From Bradyrhizobium sp. CER78 (lineage in GTDB: Bacteria; Pseudomonadota; Alphaproteobacteria; Rhizobiales; Xanthobacteraceae): DNA of 64,000 bases. Every line of letters starts with the position of its first letter. The stretch's first letter is position 1. The position numbers and the translations under genes were made by a program. The notes under the pieces are model-generated. The model made no database searches. It was not told the origin of the DNA and was given only the letters and a program-made list of their open reading frames with translations. Below, piece after piece: positions 9,042 through 18,463 of this stretch. Where the stretch lies: contig NZ_JARVWP010000017.1 in NCBI RefSeq assembly GCF_029846235.1, positions 1-64,000 on the forward strand, written 5' to 3'.

Positions 9042-10241
9042 TCAGAACATCAGATTGTCCTTCACCAGAACCCAACGGCCGCCCTTGACCTGCTGCACCT
9101 GGGTGATGGTGTTGGCGAGATGATCCGTTTTGGAGAACTTGGTCGGCGGCGAGCTGAAGATATCGAGGAACTTGTCGCCTGACTCCAGCGCATCGAGCAT
9201 CTTCTGGCCGGTGAGATCCTTGCCCGCCTTCTGGGCGTAGAAGGCAAAAGTCATCACCGCGTTGTAGCCGATGATCGCCTGGGTGTTGGCGTCGGAGTTG
9301 AACATCTTCTTGTAGTTGACCAGCCAGTCCTTCACCTTGCCCTTGGCCGTGTCCTCGTAGGGAATCTCGAAGCCTGACGCTGCGTAGAGGCCCTCGACGG
9401 CTTCCTTGCCGAGCGCCGGCACTTCAAGCACGTTGGTCGGCGTGGCGCCGAGGAAGGTCACATCCCAGCCGAGCTTCCTGGCTTCGTTCATCGCGCCGAT
9501 GGTTTCGCGGATCACGGTGCCAAGCACGACGAGATCGCAGCCGTCGGCCTTCATCTTGGCGACCTGCGCCGAGAAATCGGAGGCGCCGCGCTTGTAGCTC
9601 GTGATCGAGGCGGGCTGCACCTTCATCGCAGCGAGCTGCTGATTGAAGCCATCGAGCACGTTCTTACCGTACTCGTCGTCCTGATGCATGATGCAGGGCT
9701 TCTTGAAGTTCTTCCAGTCCATCATGTATTTGAGCGCGGCGCGCGTGCTCTCGACATAGGGCAACAGGTTGTTGAACTTGAGCCGCTCCTGCGGCTTGGC
9801 GGGATCAAACTTGAAGGTGAATTCAGCGGCGGTCAGCGGAAACAGTTGCAGCACGCCGGCGTCGAACAGGATGTCCTGCGCGGCGAGCACGGTCGGCGAG
9901 CCCATCGGGCCGATCATCGCGAAGATCTTGTCGCGCTCGACCAACTTCTGCGAGGCCAGCACGGCCTTCTTCGGGTCGTAGCCGTTGTCCTCCAGGATCA
10001 TCTTGATCTTGCGGCCGTTGATGCCGCCGCTGGCGTTGACCTCCTCAACCGCCATCTTCATGCCGTTCGACACCGGAACGCCCCAGACCTTGATCGGGCC
10101 GGACAAATCCTGATGCGTTCCGATCACGATCTCAGTCGGCGAGATGCCTTCATTGGTGACCTTGGTCTGGGCTGCGGCCGGCAGACAGGTCAGCGCCAGC
10201 GCGCTCACCGCAAGGCCCAGCGCCTTCAGCGATTTCGACAT
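9042..10241 (-). CDS. ABC transporter substrate-binding protein, branched-chain amino acid type (LivK-like)
   Basis: A 399-residue periplasmic binding protein of the Leu/Ile/Val type. The start is the ATG at 10241, because it follows a strong AAGGAGGAGA site and opens a clean signal peptide (MSKSLKALGLAVSALAL, cleavage after about residue 25); longer upstream versions are out of character. The mature protein begins with the family pattern EIVIGTHQDLSGPIKVWG, followed by GMKMAVEEVNASGGINGRKI. It is the last gene of a cluster livH-livM-livG-livF-acyl-CoA synthetase-binding protein, all on this strand. The linked synthetase suggests the ligand is an organic acid rather than an amino acid, which is inference. 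Confidence 0.93.
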   Translation of the reverse strand: MSKSLKALGLAVSALALTCLPAAAQTKVTNEGISPTEIVIGTHQDLSGPIKVWGVPVSNGMKMAVEEVNASGGINGRKIKMILEDNGYDPKKAVLASQKLVERDKIFAMIGPMGSPTVLAAQDILFDAGVLQLFPLTAAEFTFKFDPAKPQERLKFNNLLPYVESTRAALKYMMDWKNFKKPCIMHQDDEYGKNVLDGFNQQLAAMKVQPASITSYKRGASDFSAQVAKMKADGCDLVVLGTVIRETIGAMNEARKLGWDVTFLGATPTNVLEVPALGKEAVEGLYAASGFEIPYEDTAKGKVKDWLVNYKKMFNSDANTQAIIGYNAVMTFAFYAQKAGKDLTGQKMLDALESGDKFLDIFSSPPTKFSKTDHLANTITQVQQVKGGRWVLVKDNLMF

Positions 10242-10318
10242 TGCAGTCTCCTCCTTAACAACGGCCCATGGTGAGCGAAGGGTCGGGCCTTCTCGCTCCT
10301 TCGCCAATCTATTCCCCG

Positions 10319-12157
10319 CTATGCGACAGCCCGCTCGCCATACATGGCGTCGATCTCCGCCGCGTAGCGCTTGTTCACGAAACTGCGCTTCAGTTTCATG
10401 GTCGGCGTCAGCTCCTCGTCCTCGGGCGTGAGCTGGCGTTCGATCAAATAGAATTTCTTGATGGTCTCGACGCGCGCGAACTTGGCGTTGACCGCCTCGA
10501 CCTCGCGGTGGATCAGGTCCTGGATCTCGCGGGCACGGCACAGGCTGGCGTAGTTGGTGAACGGGATGTCCTGGTCCTGGGCGTATTTCTCGACATTCTC
10601 CTGATCGATCATGATCAGGCAGGTGAGATAGGGCCGCTTGTCGCCGATCACGACCGCGTCCGAGACGTAGGGCGAGAATTTGAGCTGGTTCTCGATCTCG
10701 GACGGCGTGATGTTCTTGCCGCCTGAGGTGATGATGATGTCCTTCATCCGGTCGGTGATCTTGACATAGCCTTCATTGTCGATCGCACCGACATCGCCGG
10801 TATGCAGCCAGCCCTTCGCGTCGATCGTCTCGGCGGTCTTCTCCGGCTGGTTGAGATAGCCCATGAACAGGAAGTCGCCCTTGATCAGGATCTCGCCCTT
10901 CGGGCAGATCATCACCTCGCCCCAGGGTGCGGCCTTGCCGACCGAGCCGAGCTTGATGCGGTCCGCCGGCATCATGGTCGCGACACCGCAATTCTCGGTC
11001 TGGCCGTAGACCTCGCGCATGTCGATGCCGAGCGCGAGATACCAGCGGATCAGATCCGGCGAGATCGGCGCCGCGCCGGTCAGTGCGATCCGGCAACGGT
11101 CGAGCCCGAGCATGCGGCGGATGTTGCGGAACACCAGCCAGTAGGCGGCGCGGTTGGCGAGCCGCAGCGACAGCGGCGGCGTCTCGCCCTCCAGCCGGCA
11201 CTCGGTCATCCGGTTGCCGATCGCGAGCGCGCGGGCGTACATCCAGTTCTGGAACGGGGTCGCGTCCTTTAGCGCAATGGTGATGCCGGAATAGAACTTC
11301 TCCCAGATCCGGGGCACCGCGAGGAAAGCGGTTGGCTGCACCTCGCGCAGATTGTCCGGCACCGTCTCCGGACTCTCGGCAAAATTCATCACCGAGCCGA
11401 GCGCGAGCGAGATGTAATAGCCGCCGACCCGCTCGGCGACGTGGCAGAGCGGCAGGAACACCAACCGCTCCTCGCTGTCGGTCGAGGGGTAGAGGTCGTT
11501 GGCGTGGCGCATCTGGTGCGTCACGCTGCGGTTGGAGTGCATCGCGCCCTTCGGCGGGCCCGTGGTGCCCGACGTATAGACCAGGATCGCGAGATCGGAG
11601 GCGGTGCGGCTGCCGGTCATTTCATCCCACAGGGCGTCATTGCCCTGCGCATGATTGCGCCCGAGTGCGGTGAACTCGGCGAGCGACAGCACCATCGGAT
11701 CTGAGAAGCCGGAGAGGCCCTCCATGTCGAACACGACGACCTTTTCCAGGGTCGGACAGCGCGACCGGCAGGTCAGCACCTTGTCGAGCTGCTCCTCGTC
11801 CTCGACGAAGATCACCCGGGTGCGGGAATCGTTGACGAGGTATTCGACCTGCGCCGCCGAATCGGTCGGATAGATGCCGGACGACACGCCGCCGGCGCAC
11901 AGGATGCCCATGTCGGCATAGACCCATTCCGGCACCGCGTTGGCGATGATCGAGGCGACGTCGCCGGGGCGGAAGCCGGTCGCATGCAGGCCGAATGCGA
12001 TGTCCTTGGAGATCTGCAGCCATTCGCGCCAGCTGGTCGGCTGCCAGATGCCGAACTTCTTCTCGCGGATCGCGGGCCTGTCGCCACGCGTTTGCACCGC
12101 GAGCAGAAAGCTCCTCGCGATCGTGTCGGCGACCGTCAGCACCGCTGGTCCTGCCAT
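10319..12157 (-). CDS. Long-chain-type acyl-CoA synthetase (AMP-forming)
   Basis: A 612-residue member of the ANL (AMP-binding) superfamily, predicted to activate a carboxylic acid to its CoA thioester. Seen: the phosphate-binding motif YTSGTTGPPKGAMHSN near residue 194, the A5-type YGQTENCG, the hinge region GWLHTGDVGAIDNEGY near 450, and KDIIITSGGKNITPSEIEN. The length is normal for FadD15-like enzymes. The ATG follows GGAGGGAGCGC. It lies between livF (142 nt upstream) and the binding protein, so it probably acts on the acid imported by this transporter. An aromatic or long-chain acid is possible; the sequence does not decide. Confidence 0.92.
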   Translation of the reverse strand: MAGPAVLTVADTIARSFLLAVQTRGDRPAIREKKFGIWQPTSWREWLQISKDIAFGLHATGFRPGDVASIIANAVPEWVYADMGILCAGGVSSGIYPTDSAAQVEYLVNDSRTRVIFVEDEEQLDKVLTCRSRCPTLEKVVVFDMEGLSGFSDPMVLSLAEFTALGRNHAQGNDALWDEMTGSRTASDLAILVYTSGTTGPPKGAMHSNRSVTHQMRHANDLYPSTDSEERLVFLPLCHVAERVGGYYISLALGSVMNFAESPETVPDNLREVQPTAFLAVPRIWEKFYSGITIALKDATPFQNWMYARALAIGNRMTECRLEGETPPLSLRLANRAAYWLVFRNIRRMLGLDRCRIALTGAAPISPDLIRWYLALGIDMREVYGQTENCGVATMMPADRIKLGSVGKAAPWGEVMICPKGEILIKGDFLFMGYLNQPEKTAETIDAKGWLHTGDVGAIDNEGYVKITDRMKDIIITSGGKNITPSEIENQLKFSPYVSDAVVIGDKRPYLTCLIMIDQENVEKYAQDQDIPFTNYASLCRAREIQDLIHREVEAVNAKFARVETIKKFYLIERQLTPEDEELTPTMKLKRSFVNKRYAAEIDAMYGERAVA

Positions 12158-12299
12158 GCGCGCTCCCTCCTCTGCCGCCTGCTTCGCGCGCCGGCTCGCG
12201 TACCGGTCTTGCTGGCGAAACAGGCCCGAAATCTAGCTCCAACTCGCTCTCAGTGCCAAACCAACTTTAGTCAGCGCCAAGTCTTCTCAGGAGTCTTCC

Positions 12300-13079
12300 C
12301 TAACGCCACGTCTTCTTCTTTTTCCAGCGCCGCTCACCCCGCGCGCCGGCTTCCTTGGCGCCGAGATAGAACTCCTGGATATCGGGTGAATTGAGCAGCC
12401 GCTCGCAGGTGTCGTTCATGACGACGCGGCCGATCTCCAGCACATAGCCGTAATGCGCCGTCTCCAGCGCGATCTTGGCATTCTGCTCGACCAGCAGGAT
12501 CGACATGCCCTGCTCCTCATTGACGCGGCGGATGATGGTGAAGATTTCCTTCACCAGGATCGGCGACAGCCCAAGCGACGGCTCGTCCAGCAGCAGCAGC
12601 GTCGGCCGGTTCATCAGCGCGCGCCCGATCGCCAGCATCTGCTGCTCGCCACCCGAAAGCTGACCGGCCGGCTGGCCGAGCCGCTCCTTCAGCCGGGGAA
12701 AATAGCCGTAGACGCGCTCGAGGTCCTGCGCCACACCGTCGCGGTCCTTGCGCAGATAGGCACCCATCATCAGGTTCTCGCGCACCGACAGGAACGGAAA
12801 CACCTCGCGCCCCTCCGGCACATGGCTGAGGCCGAGCCGCACGATCCGGTCGGCCTCCATGCGCTGGATCGGCTTGCCGAGGAATTCGATCGAGCCCTTC
12901 TGCGGATCGAGGATCCCGGAGATCGTCTTCAGCACCGTGGTCTTGCCGGCGCCGTTGGCGCCGAGCAGCGTCACGATCTGGCCGCGCGGCACCTCGAGGC
13001 TGATGCCGCGGATCGCCATGATCGGCCCGTAATAGCTTTCGATGTTGGAAAGCTTCAGGATGATGTCCGATGTGCTCAT
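12300..13079 (-). CDS. livF: Branched-chain-type ABC transporter ATPase LivF
   Basis: A 259-residue ATPase subunit that powers import with LivG. Walker A GANGAGKT is at residues 40-47, signature LSGGEQ at 141-146 and Walker B LLLLDEP at 161-167. The tail (after about 235) is a short basic extension ending in lysine-rich residues. Its start lies 10 nt after the livG stop with its own GAGGATGATGCC leader, consistent with operon expression. Confidence 0.94.
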   Translation of the reverse strand: MSTSDIILKLSNIESYYGPIMAIRGISLEVPRGQIVTLLGANGAGKTTVLKTISGILDPQKGSIEFLGKPIQRMEADRIVRLGLSHVPEGREVFPFLSVRENLMMGAYLRKDRDGVAQDLERVYGYFPRLKERLGQPAGQLSGGEQQMLAIGRALMNRPTLLLLDEPSLGLSPILVKEIFTIIRRVNEEQGMSILLVEQNAKIALETAHYGYVLEIGRVVMNDTCERLLNSPDIQEFYLGAKEAGARGERRWKKKKTWR

Positions 13080-13089
13080 GGCATCATCC

Positions 13090-13848
13090 TCATGCGCCGA
13101 GATAGGCTGCGACGACGTCGGGATGATGCTGCACCTCGGACGGCGAGCCCATCGCCAGCACGCGGCCGTAGTTCAGCGCGATCACGCGATCGGAGACGCG
13201 GTTGACCAGCGTCATGTCGTGCTCGACCATCAGGACGGTGATGCCGAGCTCGCTCTTCATGTCGCGGATCCAGAACGACATGTCGTCGGTCTCCTCGACG
13301 TTGAGGCCGGACGACGGCTCGTCGAGCAGGATCAGCTTCGGCTCCGAGCACAACGCCCGCGCCAGCTCGATCACCTTGCGCACCCCGTAAGGCAAGCCCG
13401 AGATCAGCTTGTCGCGGTAGGGCTCGAGATCGAGGAATTCGATCACCTGCTCGACCCGGCGGCGATGCGCCTTCTCGCCGGCGCGCACGCTCGGCAGGAA
13501 CAGCAGTTCCTGCCAGAGCCGGGTGGTGGAATGGCGATGGCGGCCGACCAGGAGATTACTCAGCACGGTGGCGTTCTCGAACAGCTCGATGTTCTGGAAC
13601 GTGCGTGCGATGCCGAGTTTCGCGATGTCGTAGGCCGGCTGCTGGGTGATGTCCTGGTCCTCGAAGAAGATCTTGCCCGAGGTCGGCGGATAGATCCGCG
13701 AGATCAGGTTGAAGATCGAGCTCTTGCCGGCGCCGTTCGGCCCGATGATCGAGAGGATCTCGCCCTTCTCGACCGCGAAGCTGACGGCATCGACCGCCTT
13801 CAGGCCACCGAAATGCAGCGACAGGTTCTCGGCGCGGAAATAGCTCAT
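13090..13848 (-). CDS. livG: Branched-chain-type ABC transporter ATPase LivG
   Basis: A 252-residue ATPase subunit. Walker A GPNGAGKS is at residues 36-43 and Walker B LILLDEP at about 173-179. The signature region reads LPYGVRK instead of LSGGQ, a variant normal for LivG proteins. The start codon overlaps the livM stop by 4 nt (ATGA), so the two are translationally coupled. Confidence 0.94.
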   Translation of the reverse strand: MSYFRAENLSLHFGGLKAVDAVSFAVEKGEILSIIGPNGAGKSSIFNLISRIYPPTSGKIFFEDQDITQQPAYDIAKLGIARTFQNIELFENATVLSNLLVGRHRHSTTRLWQELLFLPSVRAGEKAHRRRVEQVIEFLDLEPYRDKLISGLPYGVRKVIELARALCSEPKLILLDEPSSGLNVEETDDMSFWIRDMKSELGITVLMVEHDMTLVNRVSDRVIALNYGRVLAMGSPSEVQHHPDVVAAYLGA

Positions 13849-14996
13849 CTGTTCCGCTCCGATTTCACGTAAATCTTCTGCCGCTTGAAGGTCGCGCGCT
13901 TGTACAGCGGGAACAGCTGGAAGAAGAGCTTGATCTTGAGCCAGCGGCCATAGAGTCCCAGAGGTTCAAAGAGCACGAACACCACGATGATGACGCCGTA
14001 GATCGCGCCCTTCAGCCCGTTGGCCGAGGCAAAGGCCGCGACCGCATCCTGGATGTGGCCGGCGCGCTCGGTGCCGGCGCCGAGCGTTGCCGCGGCGCCT
14101 GCGATCACGCCGGGCATGTCGTCCTTCAGGTAGGTCAGGAATGGATCGATCATCACCAGGAAGATCGCGCCCAGCACCGCGCCGTGCAGACTGAACGTGC
14201 CGCCGATCAGGATCACGATGATGAACTCGATCGAGAGCTGCAGCGTGAACATCTCCGGCGAGATGAAGGAGAGCTTGTGGGCGAACAGCACGCCGGCAAA
14301 GCCGGTGATACCAGCCGAGATCGCGAACGACTTCACCTTGTAGAGTGCGACATTGATGCCCATGCTGCGCGCCGCGGTCTCGCTGTCGCGGATCGCGACA
14401 AAGGCGCGCCCGGTCGGCGAGCGCAGCAGGTTGAGCGTGCCGACGATGGTCAGCACCAGCACCGCGAGGCAGAGATAATAGAAGGTCGGGCCGTCGCGCG
14501 ACACCGTGGTGCCGAGCAGTTGCATGGCCTTGACCCGCATGCCCTCATTGCCGTTGGTCACGCTCTCCCAGCGCGCCATGATTTCCTCGACAATGAAGGC
14601 AAACGAGATCGTCGCGATCACCAGATAGATGCCCTGCAGCCGCAGCGCCGGAAATCCGACCAGCGCGCCGACCACGCCGGTCAGCAGTCCCGCGGCGAGG
14701 AAGTAGACCGGAAACGGCACGTTGAATTGCTGCAGATAAGCCGCGGTGTAGGCGCCGATCGCCAGAAACGCGGCATGGCCGAGCGAGGCCTGTCCGGTGA
14801 AGCCGGTCAGGATCATCAGCCCGACGCCGACGGTTGCATAGATGCAGACGAAGACGAGCTGGCTCATCAGGTAGCTCGACAGCACATAGGGCGCGATCAG
14901 CAGCACCGCGAGCAGCAAGCCGTAGGAATAGACGTAGCCGGAATGCGGGAACAGCCTGATGTCGTCTTCATAGTCGGTCTTGAAGAGAAACCGCAT
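13845..14996 (-). CDS. livM: Branched-chain-type ABC transporter permease LivM
   Basis: A 383-residue inner-membrane permease with about eight to ten hydrophobic helices and the family hallmark GFTGQASLGHAAFLAIGAYTAA near residue 65-85. The EAA-like loop region contains RDSETAARSMGINVALYK. Between about 280 and 320 there is an extra hydrophilic stretch (DPFLTYLKDDMPG to TERAGHIQDAV) that makes it a little longer than typical LivM. It begins 10 nt after livH and overlaps livG by 4 nt. Confidence 0.92.
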   Translation of the reverse strand: MRFLFKTDYEDDIRLFPHSGYVYSYGLLLAVLLIAPYVLSSYLMSQLVFVCIYATVGVGLMILTGFTGQASLGHAAFLAIGAYTAAYLQQFNVPFPVYFLAAGLLTGVVGALVGFPALRLQGIYLVIATISFAFIVEEIMARWESVTNGNEGMRVKAMQLLGTTVSRDGPTFYYLCLAVLVLTIVGTLNLLRSPTGRAFVAIRDSETAARSMGINVALYKVKSFAISAGITGFAGVLFAHKLSFISPEMFTLQLSIEFIIVILIGGTFSLHGAVLGAIFLVMIDPFLTYLKDDMPGVIAGAAATLGAGTERAGHIQDAVAAFASANGLKGAIYGVIIVVFVLFEPLGLYGRWLKIKLFFQLFPLYKRATFKRQKIYVKSERNR

Positions 14997-15006
14997 ATGT
15001 CGTTCC

Positions 15007-15882
15007 TCAGACCTTTTTACGTACGTGAAGGCCGAACAGGCCCTCGGGCTTGAGCAGCAGCACTGCGAGCAGCACGATGTAGGGCGCGACGTCCTTCCAT
15101 CCCTGCGGCAGATAGAAGCCCGCCATGCTCTCGATCACGCCGATCAGGACGCCGCCGACCACCGCGCCGGGGATCGAGCCGAAGCCGCCGAGCACGGCGG
15201 CCGGAAACGCCTTCAGCCCCAGCACCAGCCCGACATTGGAATGGATGAAGGTGATCGGGGCCAGCAGCACGCCGGCGCAGGTCGCGACCGCCGCCGAGAT
15301 CGCCCAGACGATCGAGACCACGCGCTTGACCGGGATGCCCATGTAATAGGCAGCCAGCATGTTCTCGGAGCTGGCGCGCATCGCGGTGCCGAGCGTGGTG
15401 CGGTTGAAGAACAGATAGAGCAGCGCGCACAGGATGATGGTCGCCGCGATCACCGACAATTTGTCATAGGCCAGCACCAGGCTGCCGATCCGCAGCACGC
15501 CCTGGCTGAACGGCGTCTCGATCTTGAAGTCGTCGGTGCCCCAGATCATGCCGGCCACCGAGCGCAGGAAATAGCCGAGCCCGATCGTCGCCATGATGAT
15601 GGAGAACTGCGGATAGCCGAGGATCGGCCGCACCACGAGCCGCTCGGCCAGCATGCCGAACAGCGCCATGCAGATCACCGCGCCGGCGAAGCCGACCCAG
15701 TAATTCAGCCCGAGCAGGCCAATGAATGTGAAGGCGAAAAAGCCGCCCAGCATCATCAAATCGCCCTGCGCGAAATTGACGACCTCGGTTGCCTTGTAGA
15801 CCAGCACGAAGCCGAGCGCGATCAGGCCGTAAACGCAGCCGAGCGCGATGCCGCTGACGAGCTGCTGAACGAAGTCCAGCAT
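15007..15882 (-). CDS. livH: Branched-chain-type ABC transporter permease LivH
   Basis: A 291-residue inner-membrane permease and the first gene of the importer operon. It begins QQLVSGIALGCVYGLIALGF, the classic LivH opening, with NFAQGDLMMLGGFFAF and the cytoplasmic loop TTLGTAMRASSENMLAAYYMGI. About eight membrane helices are visible. The operon promoter should lie in the 293-nt region upstream, which is shared with the divergent exporter ATPase gene. Confidence 0.93.
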   Translation of the reverse strand: MLDFVQQLVSGIALGCVYGLIALGFVLVYKATEVVNFAQGDLMMLGGFFAFTFIGLLGLNYWVGFAGAVICMALFGMLAERLVVRPILGYPQFSIIMATIGLGYFLRSVAGMIWGTDDFKIETPFSQGVLRIGSLVLAYDKLSVIAATIILCALLYLFFNRTTLGTAMRASSENMLAAYYMGIPVKRVVSIVWAISAAVATCAGVLLAPITFIHSNVGLVLGLKAFPAAVLGGFGSIPGAVVGGVLIGVIESMAGFYLPQGWKDVAPYIVLLAVLLLKPEGLFGLHVRKKV

Positions 15883-16175
15883 CGTTCCCTCCCCGATGCC
15901 CGGCGATTCTTGTCGATCGCTCGTTGCATCCCGCCTTCACGCCCTTGTGTCGGAAGCGCTGAAAGCCGCCTATGTCCGCCCGGATTGAGCCAAAACGCCC
16001 GATCCCTGTCAACAAACCGCTGATCCGGCTGTATCATCACATTTACGGAGATATGCCGCAGCACGGACTAATACGGATATCGCGTTCGATTTGCCCCGTG
16101 CGATTCACTGCACCGAAACGGTTTTTGTCCAAGGTCACGCAACCGACGAGCGAACTCCCGGATCGCCACCACATC
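15883..16175. promoter_or_regulatory. Divergent intergenic region, livH / ABC exporter
   Basis: A 293-nt spacer between divergent starts. An in-frame extension of the ATPase gene back to 15972 exists but has no family similarity, so the region is read as non-coding. It contains the promoters of both operons by position; no operator palindrome was convincing. Confidence 0.4.
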
Positions 16176-16928
16176 ATGACATCGCAACTGTCCGCACTGG
16201 CCCTGCGAGGGTTAACCAAGCGTTTTGACCGCCCGGCGGTCGACGCGCTCGATCTCACCATCCACGTCGGCGAGTTCTATGCGCTGCTCGGTCCGAACGG
16301 CGCCGGCAAGACCACGACGCTGCGCATGGTGGCCGGGCTGTTGCGGCCCGATGCCGGCTCGGTGTCGATCCTCGGCGTCGATGCGCTGGCCGACCCGGTC
16401 GCCGCCAAGCAGATCATGGCCTGGGTGTCCGACGAGCCGATGATCTACGACAAGCTGACGCCGCTGGAATATCTCGAATTCGTCGCCGGCCTGTGGGGCA
16501 TCGATCCCCGCACATCGGAGAAGTCGGCGCGCAATCTCCTGATCTCGCTCGGGCTCGAGCCGCATCTCAACGAGCGCTGCGAAGGCTTCTCCAAGGGCAT
16601 GCGCCAGAAGGTGGCGCTCGCCGGCGCGCTGGTGCACGATCCGCGCCTGATCATTCTCGACGAACCGCTGACCGGCCTCGACGCGCTGTCGGCGCGTCAC
16701 GTCAAGGGGCTGTTGCAGGAGCGCGTCCGCACCGGCTGCACCGTGATCATGACCACCCATATTCTCGAAGTCGCCGAGCGCATGGCCGACCGGATCGGCG
16801 TGATCGCGTCCGGCAGGCTGATCGCCGAAGGCACGCTCAACGAGCTGCGCGAGCAGAACGGCCGCAACGACACCACCCTCGAGGACATGTTCATCGCGCT
16901 GGTCGATACCGAGGCGGCGGCCGCGTGA
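16176..16928 (+). CDS. ABC exporter ATPase subunit
   Basis: A 250-residue ATPase of the ABC-2/drug-export type. Walker A GPNGAGKT is at residues 39-46, a signature-like FSKGMRQK at about 145, and Walker B LIILDEPLTGLDA follows. The ATG at 16176 was chosen because family similarity (LALRGLTKRF) begins there; the 68 upstream in-frame codons look non-coding. The stop overlaps the GTG of the next gene. The cargo is unknown. Confidence 0.9.
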   Translation: MTSQLSALALRGLTKRFDRPAVDALDLTIHVGEFYALLGPNGAGKTTTLRMVAGLLRPDAGSVSILGVDALADPVAAKQIMAWVSDEPMIYDKLTPLEYLEFVAGLWGIDPRTSEKSARNLLISLGLEPHLNERCEGFSKGMRQKVALAGALVHDPRLIILDEPLTGLDALSARHVKGLLQERVRTGCTVIMTTHILEVAERMADRIGVIASGRLIAEGTLNELREQNGRNDTTLEDMFIALVDTEAAAA

Positions 16929-18445
16929 GCTCGACCGCCCATCTTACCTGGTTCGCGCGCCACGAATTCCGCCTGGCCTGGCGCGAATGGCTGGCGATGA
17001 TGACCGGCGGCCGGCGACGGCGCAATCGCGCCGTCATCGGCCTGCTGGTCTTCGCGGCGATCCTGCATCTGCCGGCCTATGCCGTGGTCGCCCGCTATGT
17101 CGACCTCAGGTTTCCGCTCGATCCGTCCTCGCTGATCGTGCTGACCGCCACGATCTTCCTGTCCTGGGCGCTGATGCTCTCGCAGGCGATCGAGTCGGTG
17201 ACGCGCGTGTTCTATGCCCGCGCCGACCTCGATCTGATCATGTCGTCGCCGGCCAAGCTCACCAACATCTTCTCGATCCGGATCGCCGCGATCGCGCTGA
17301 CGGTGAGCAGCATGGCGCTCTTGCTTTCGACGCCGTTCATCGACGTGCTGGTGTATCTCGGCGGCCCGCGCTGGCTCGCCGGTTTCGGCGTCGTACTTGC
17401 GATCGGGCTGTCGGCGGCTGCCGCGGCGATCGCCGTCACTGCGTTCCTGTTTCGCGTGATCGGGCCGAGCCGGACGCGGCTGGTGGCGCAGATCGTCTCC
17501 GCCGTCATCGGCGCCGGCTTCGTCATCGCTCTGCAGGTCGTCGCCGTGCTGTCCTACGGCACGCTGTCACGCTTTGCCTTTCTGACCTCCGACACCGCGG
17601 CACGAATTGCTCCCGCGCCCGACAGCCTGATCTGGTGGCCGGCGCGCGCATCGCTCGGCGATATCGAGATCATGTTGCTGCTGCTTGCCGCCGCGCTCGT
17701 GCTGCTCGGCGTCGTGATGGCGGTGTTCGCGCCGCGATTTGCCGACACGGTTGCAAGCGTTGCCGCCAATCCGGCGGCGGTCACGCAGGGACGGGCCCGC
17801 GCATTCCGGTCCGGCTCGCGCCAGCAGGCGCTGCGCCGCAAGGAATTCCTGCTGCTGCGCCGCGATCCCTGGCTGTTGTCGCAGAGCCTGATGCAGATGC
17901 TCTATCTGCTGCCGCCGGCGCTGATGCTGTGGCGAAGCTTCTCCGGCACGTCGACCGCGATCGTGCTGATTACGCCTGTCATCGTGATGGCCGCAGGCCA
18001 GCTCGCCGGCGGGCTCGCGTGGCTGACCATCTCGGGCGAGGACGCGCCCGATCTGGTCGCGACCGCACCGCTGCCGCCGTCACGCGTGACCCGCGCCAAG
18101 ATCGAGGTCGTCCTGATTGCCATCGCCACCGTCTTCGCGCCGCTGGTAGTGGCACTCACATTCGCCTCGCCGCAGCAGGCCGCGGTCACCGCGATCGCGA
18201 TCATTATCGCGACCGCATCTGCGGCCGCGGTCCAGCTCTGGTTCCGTGCGCAGGCCAAGCGCAGTCAGTTCCGCCGACGCCAGACCTCCTCCCGCATCGC
18301 GACCTTCGCGGAAGCCTTCTCCTCGATCGGCTGGGCCGCAACTGCGGCACTGGCCCTGACGATCCCGGTGGCCGCGCTGGTCAGCGGGATTATGACGCTG
18401 CTGACGCTCGCCATCGCCTGGAAGATCAGCCCGCGCCAAATCTGA
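16925..18445 (+). CDS. ABC exporter permease subunit
   Basis: A 506-residue membrane protein starting at a GTG inside GTGA, so it overlaps the ATPase stop by 4 nt and is translationally coupled to it. It begins VSSTAHLTWFARHEFRLAWREW and then shows about ten to twelve hydrophobic helices in two groups split by a basic cytoplasmic segment near residue 285-320 (GRARAFRSGSRQQALRRKEF). With the preceding ATPase it forms a two-component export system. Substrate not determinable. Confidence 0.85.
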   Translation: MSSTAHLTWFARHEFRLAWREWLAMMTGGRRRRNRAVIGLLVFAAILHLPAYAVVARYVDLRFPLDPSSLIVLTATIFLSWALMLSQAIESVTRVFYARADLDLIMSSPAKLTNIFSIRIAAIALTVSSMALLLSTPFIDVLVYLGGPRWLAGFGVVLAIGLSAAAAAIAVTAFLFRVIGPSRTRLVAQIVSAVIGAGFVIALQVVAVLSYGTLSRFAFLTSDTAARIAPAPDSLIWWPARASLGDIEIMLLLLAAALVLLGVVMAVFAPRFADTVASVAANPAAVTQGRARAFRSGSRQQALRRKEFLLLRRDPWLLSQSLMQMLYLLPPALMLWRSFSGTSTAIVLITPVIVMAAGQLAGGLAWLTISGEDAPDLVATAPLPPSRVTRAKIEVVLIAIATVFAPLVVALTFASPQQAAVTAIAIIIATASAAAVQLWFRAQAKRSQFRRRQTSSRIATFAEAFSSIGWAATAALALTIPVAALVSGIMTLLTLAIAWKISPRQI

Positions 18446-18463
18446 CCGGCTAAGCCTGACAGG

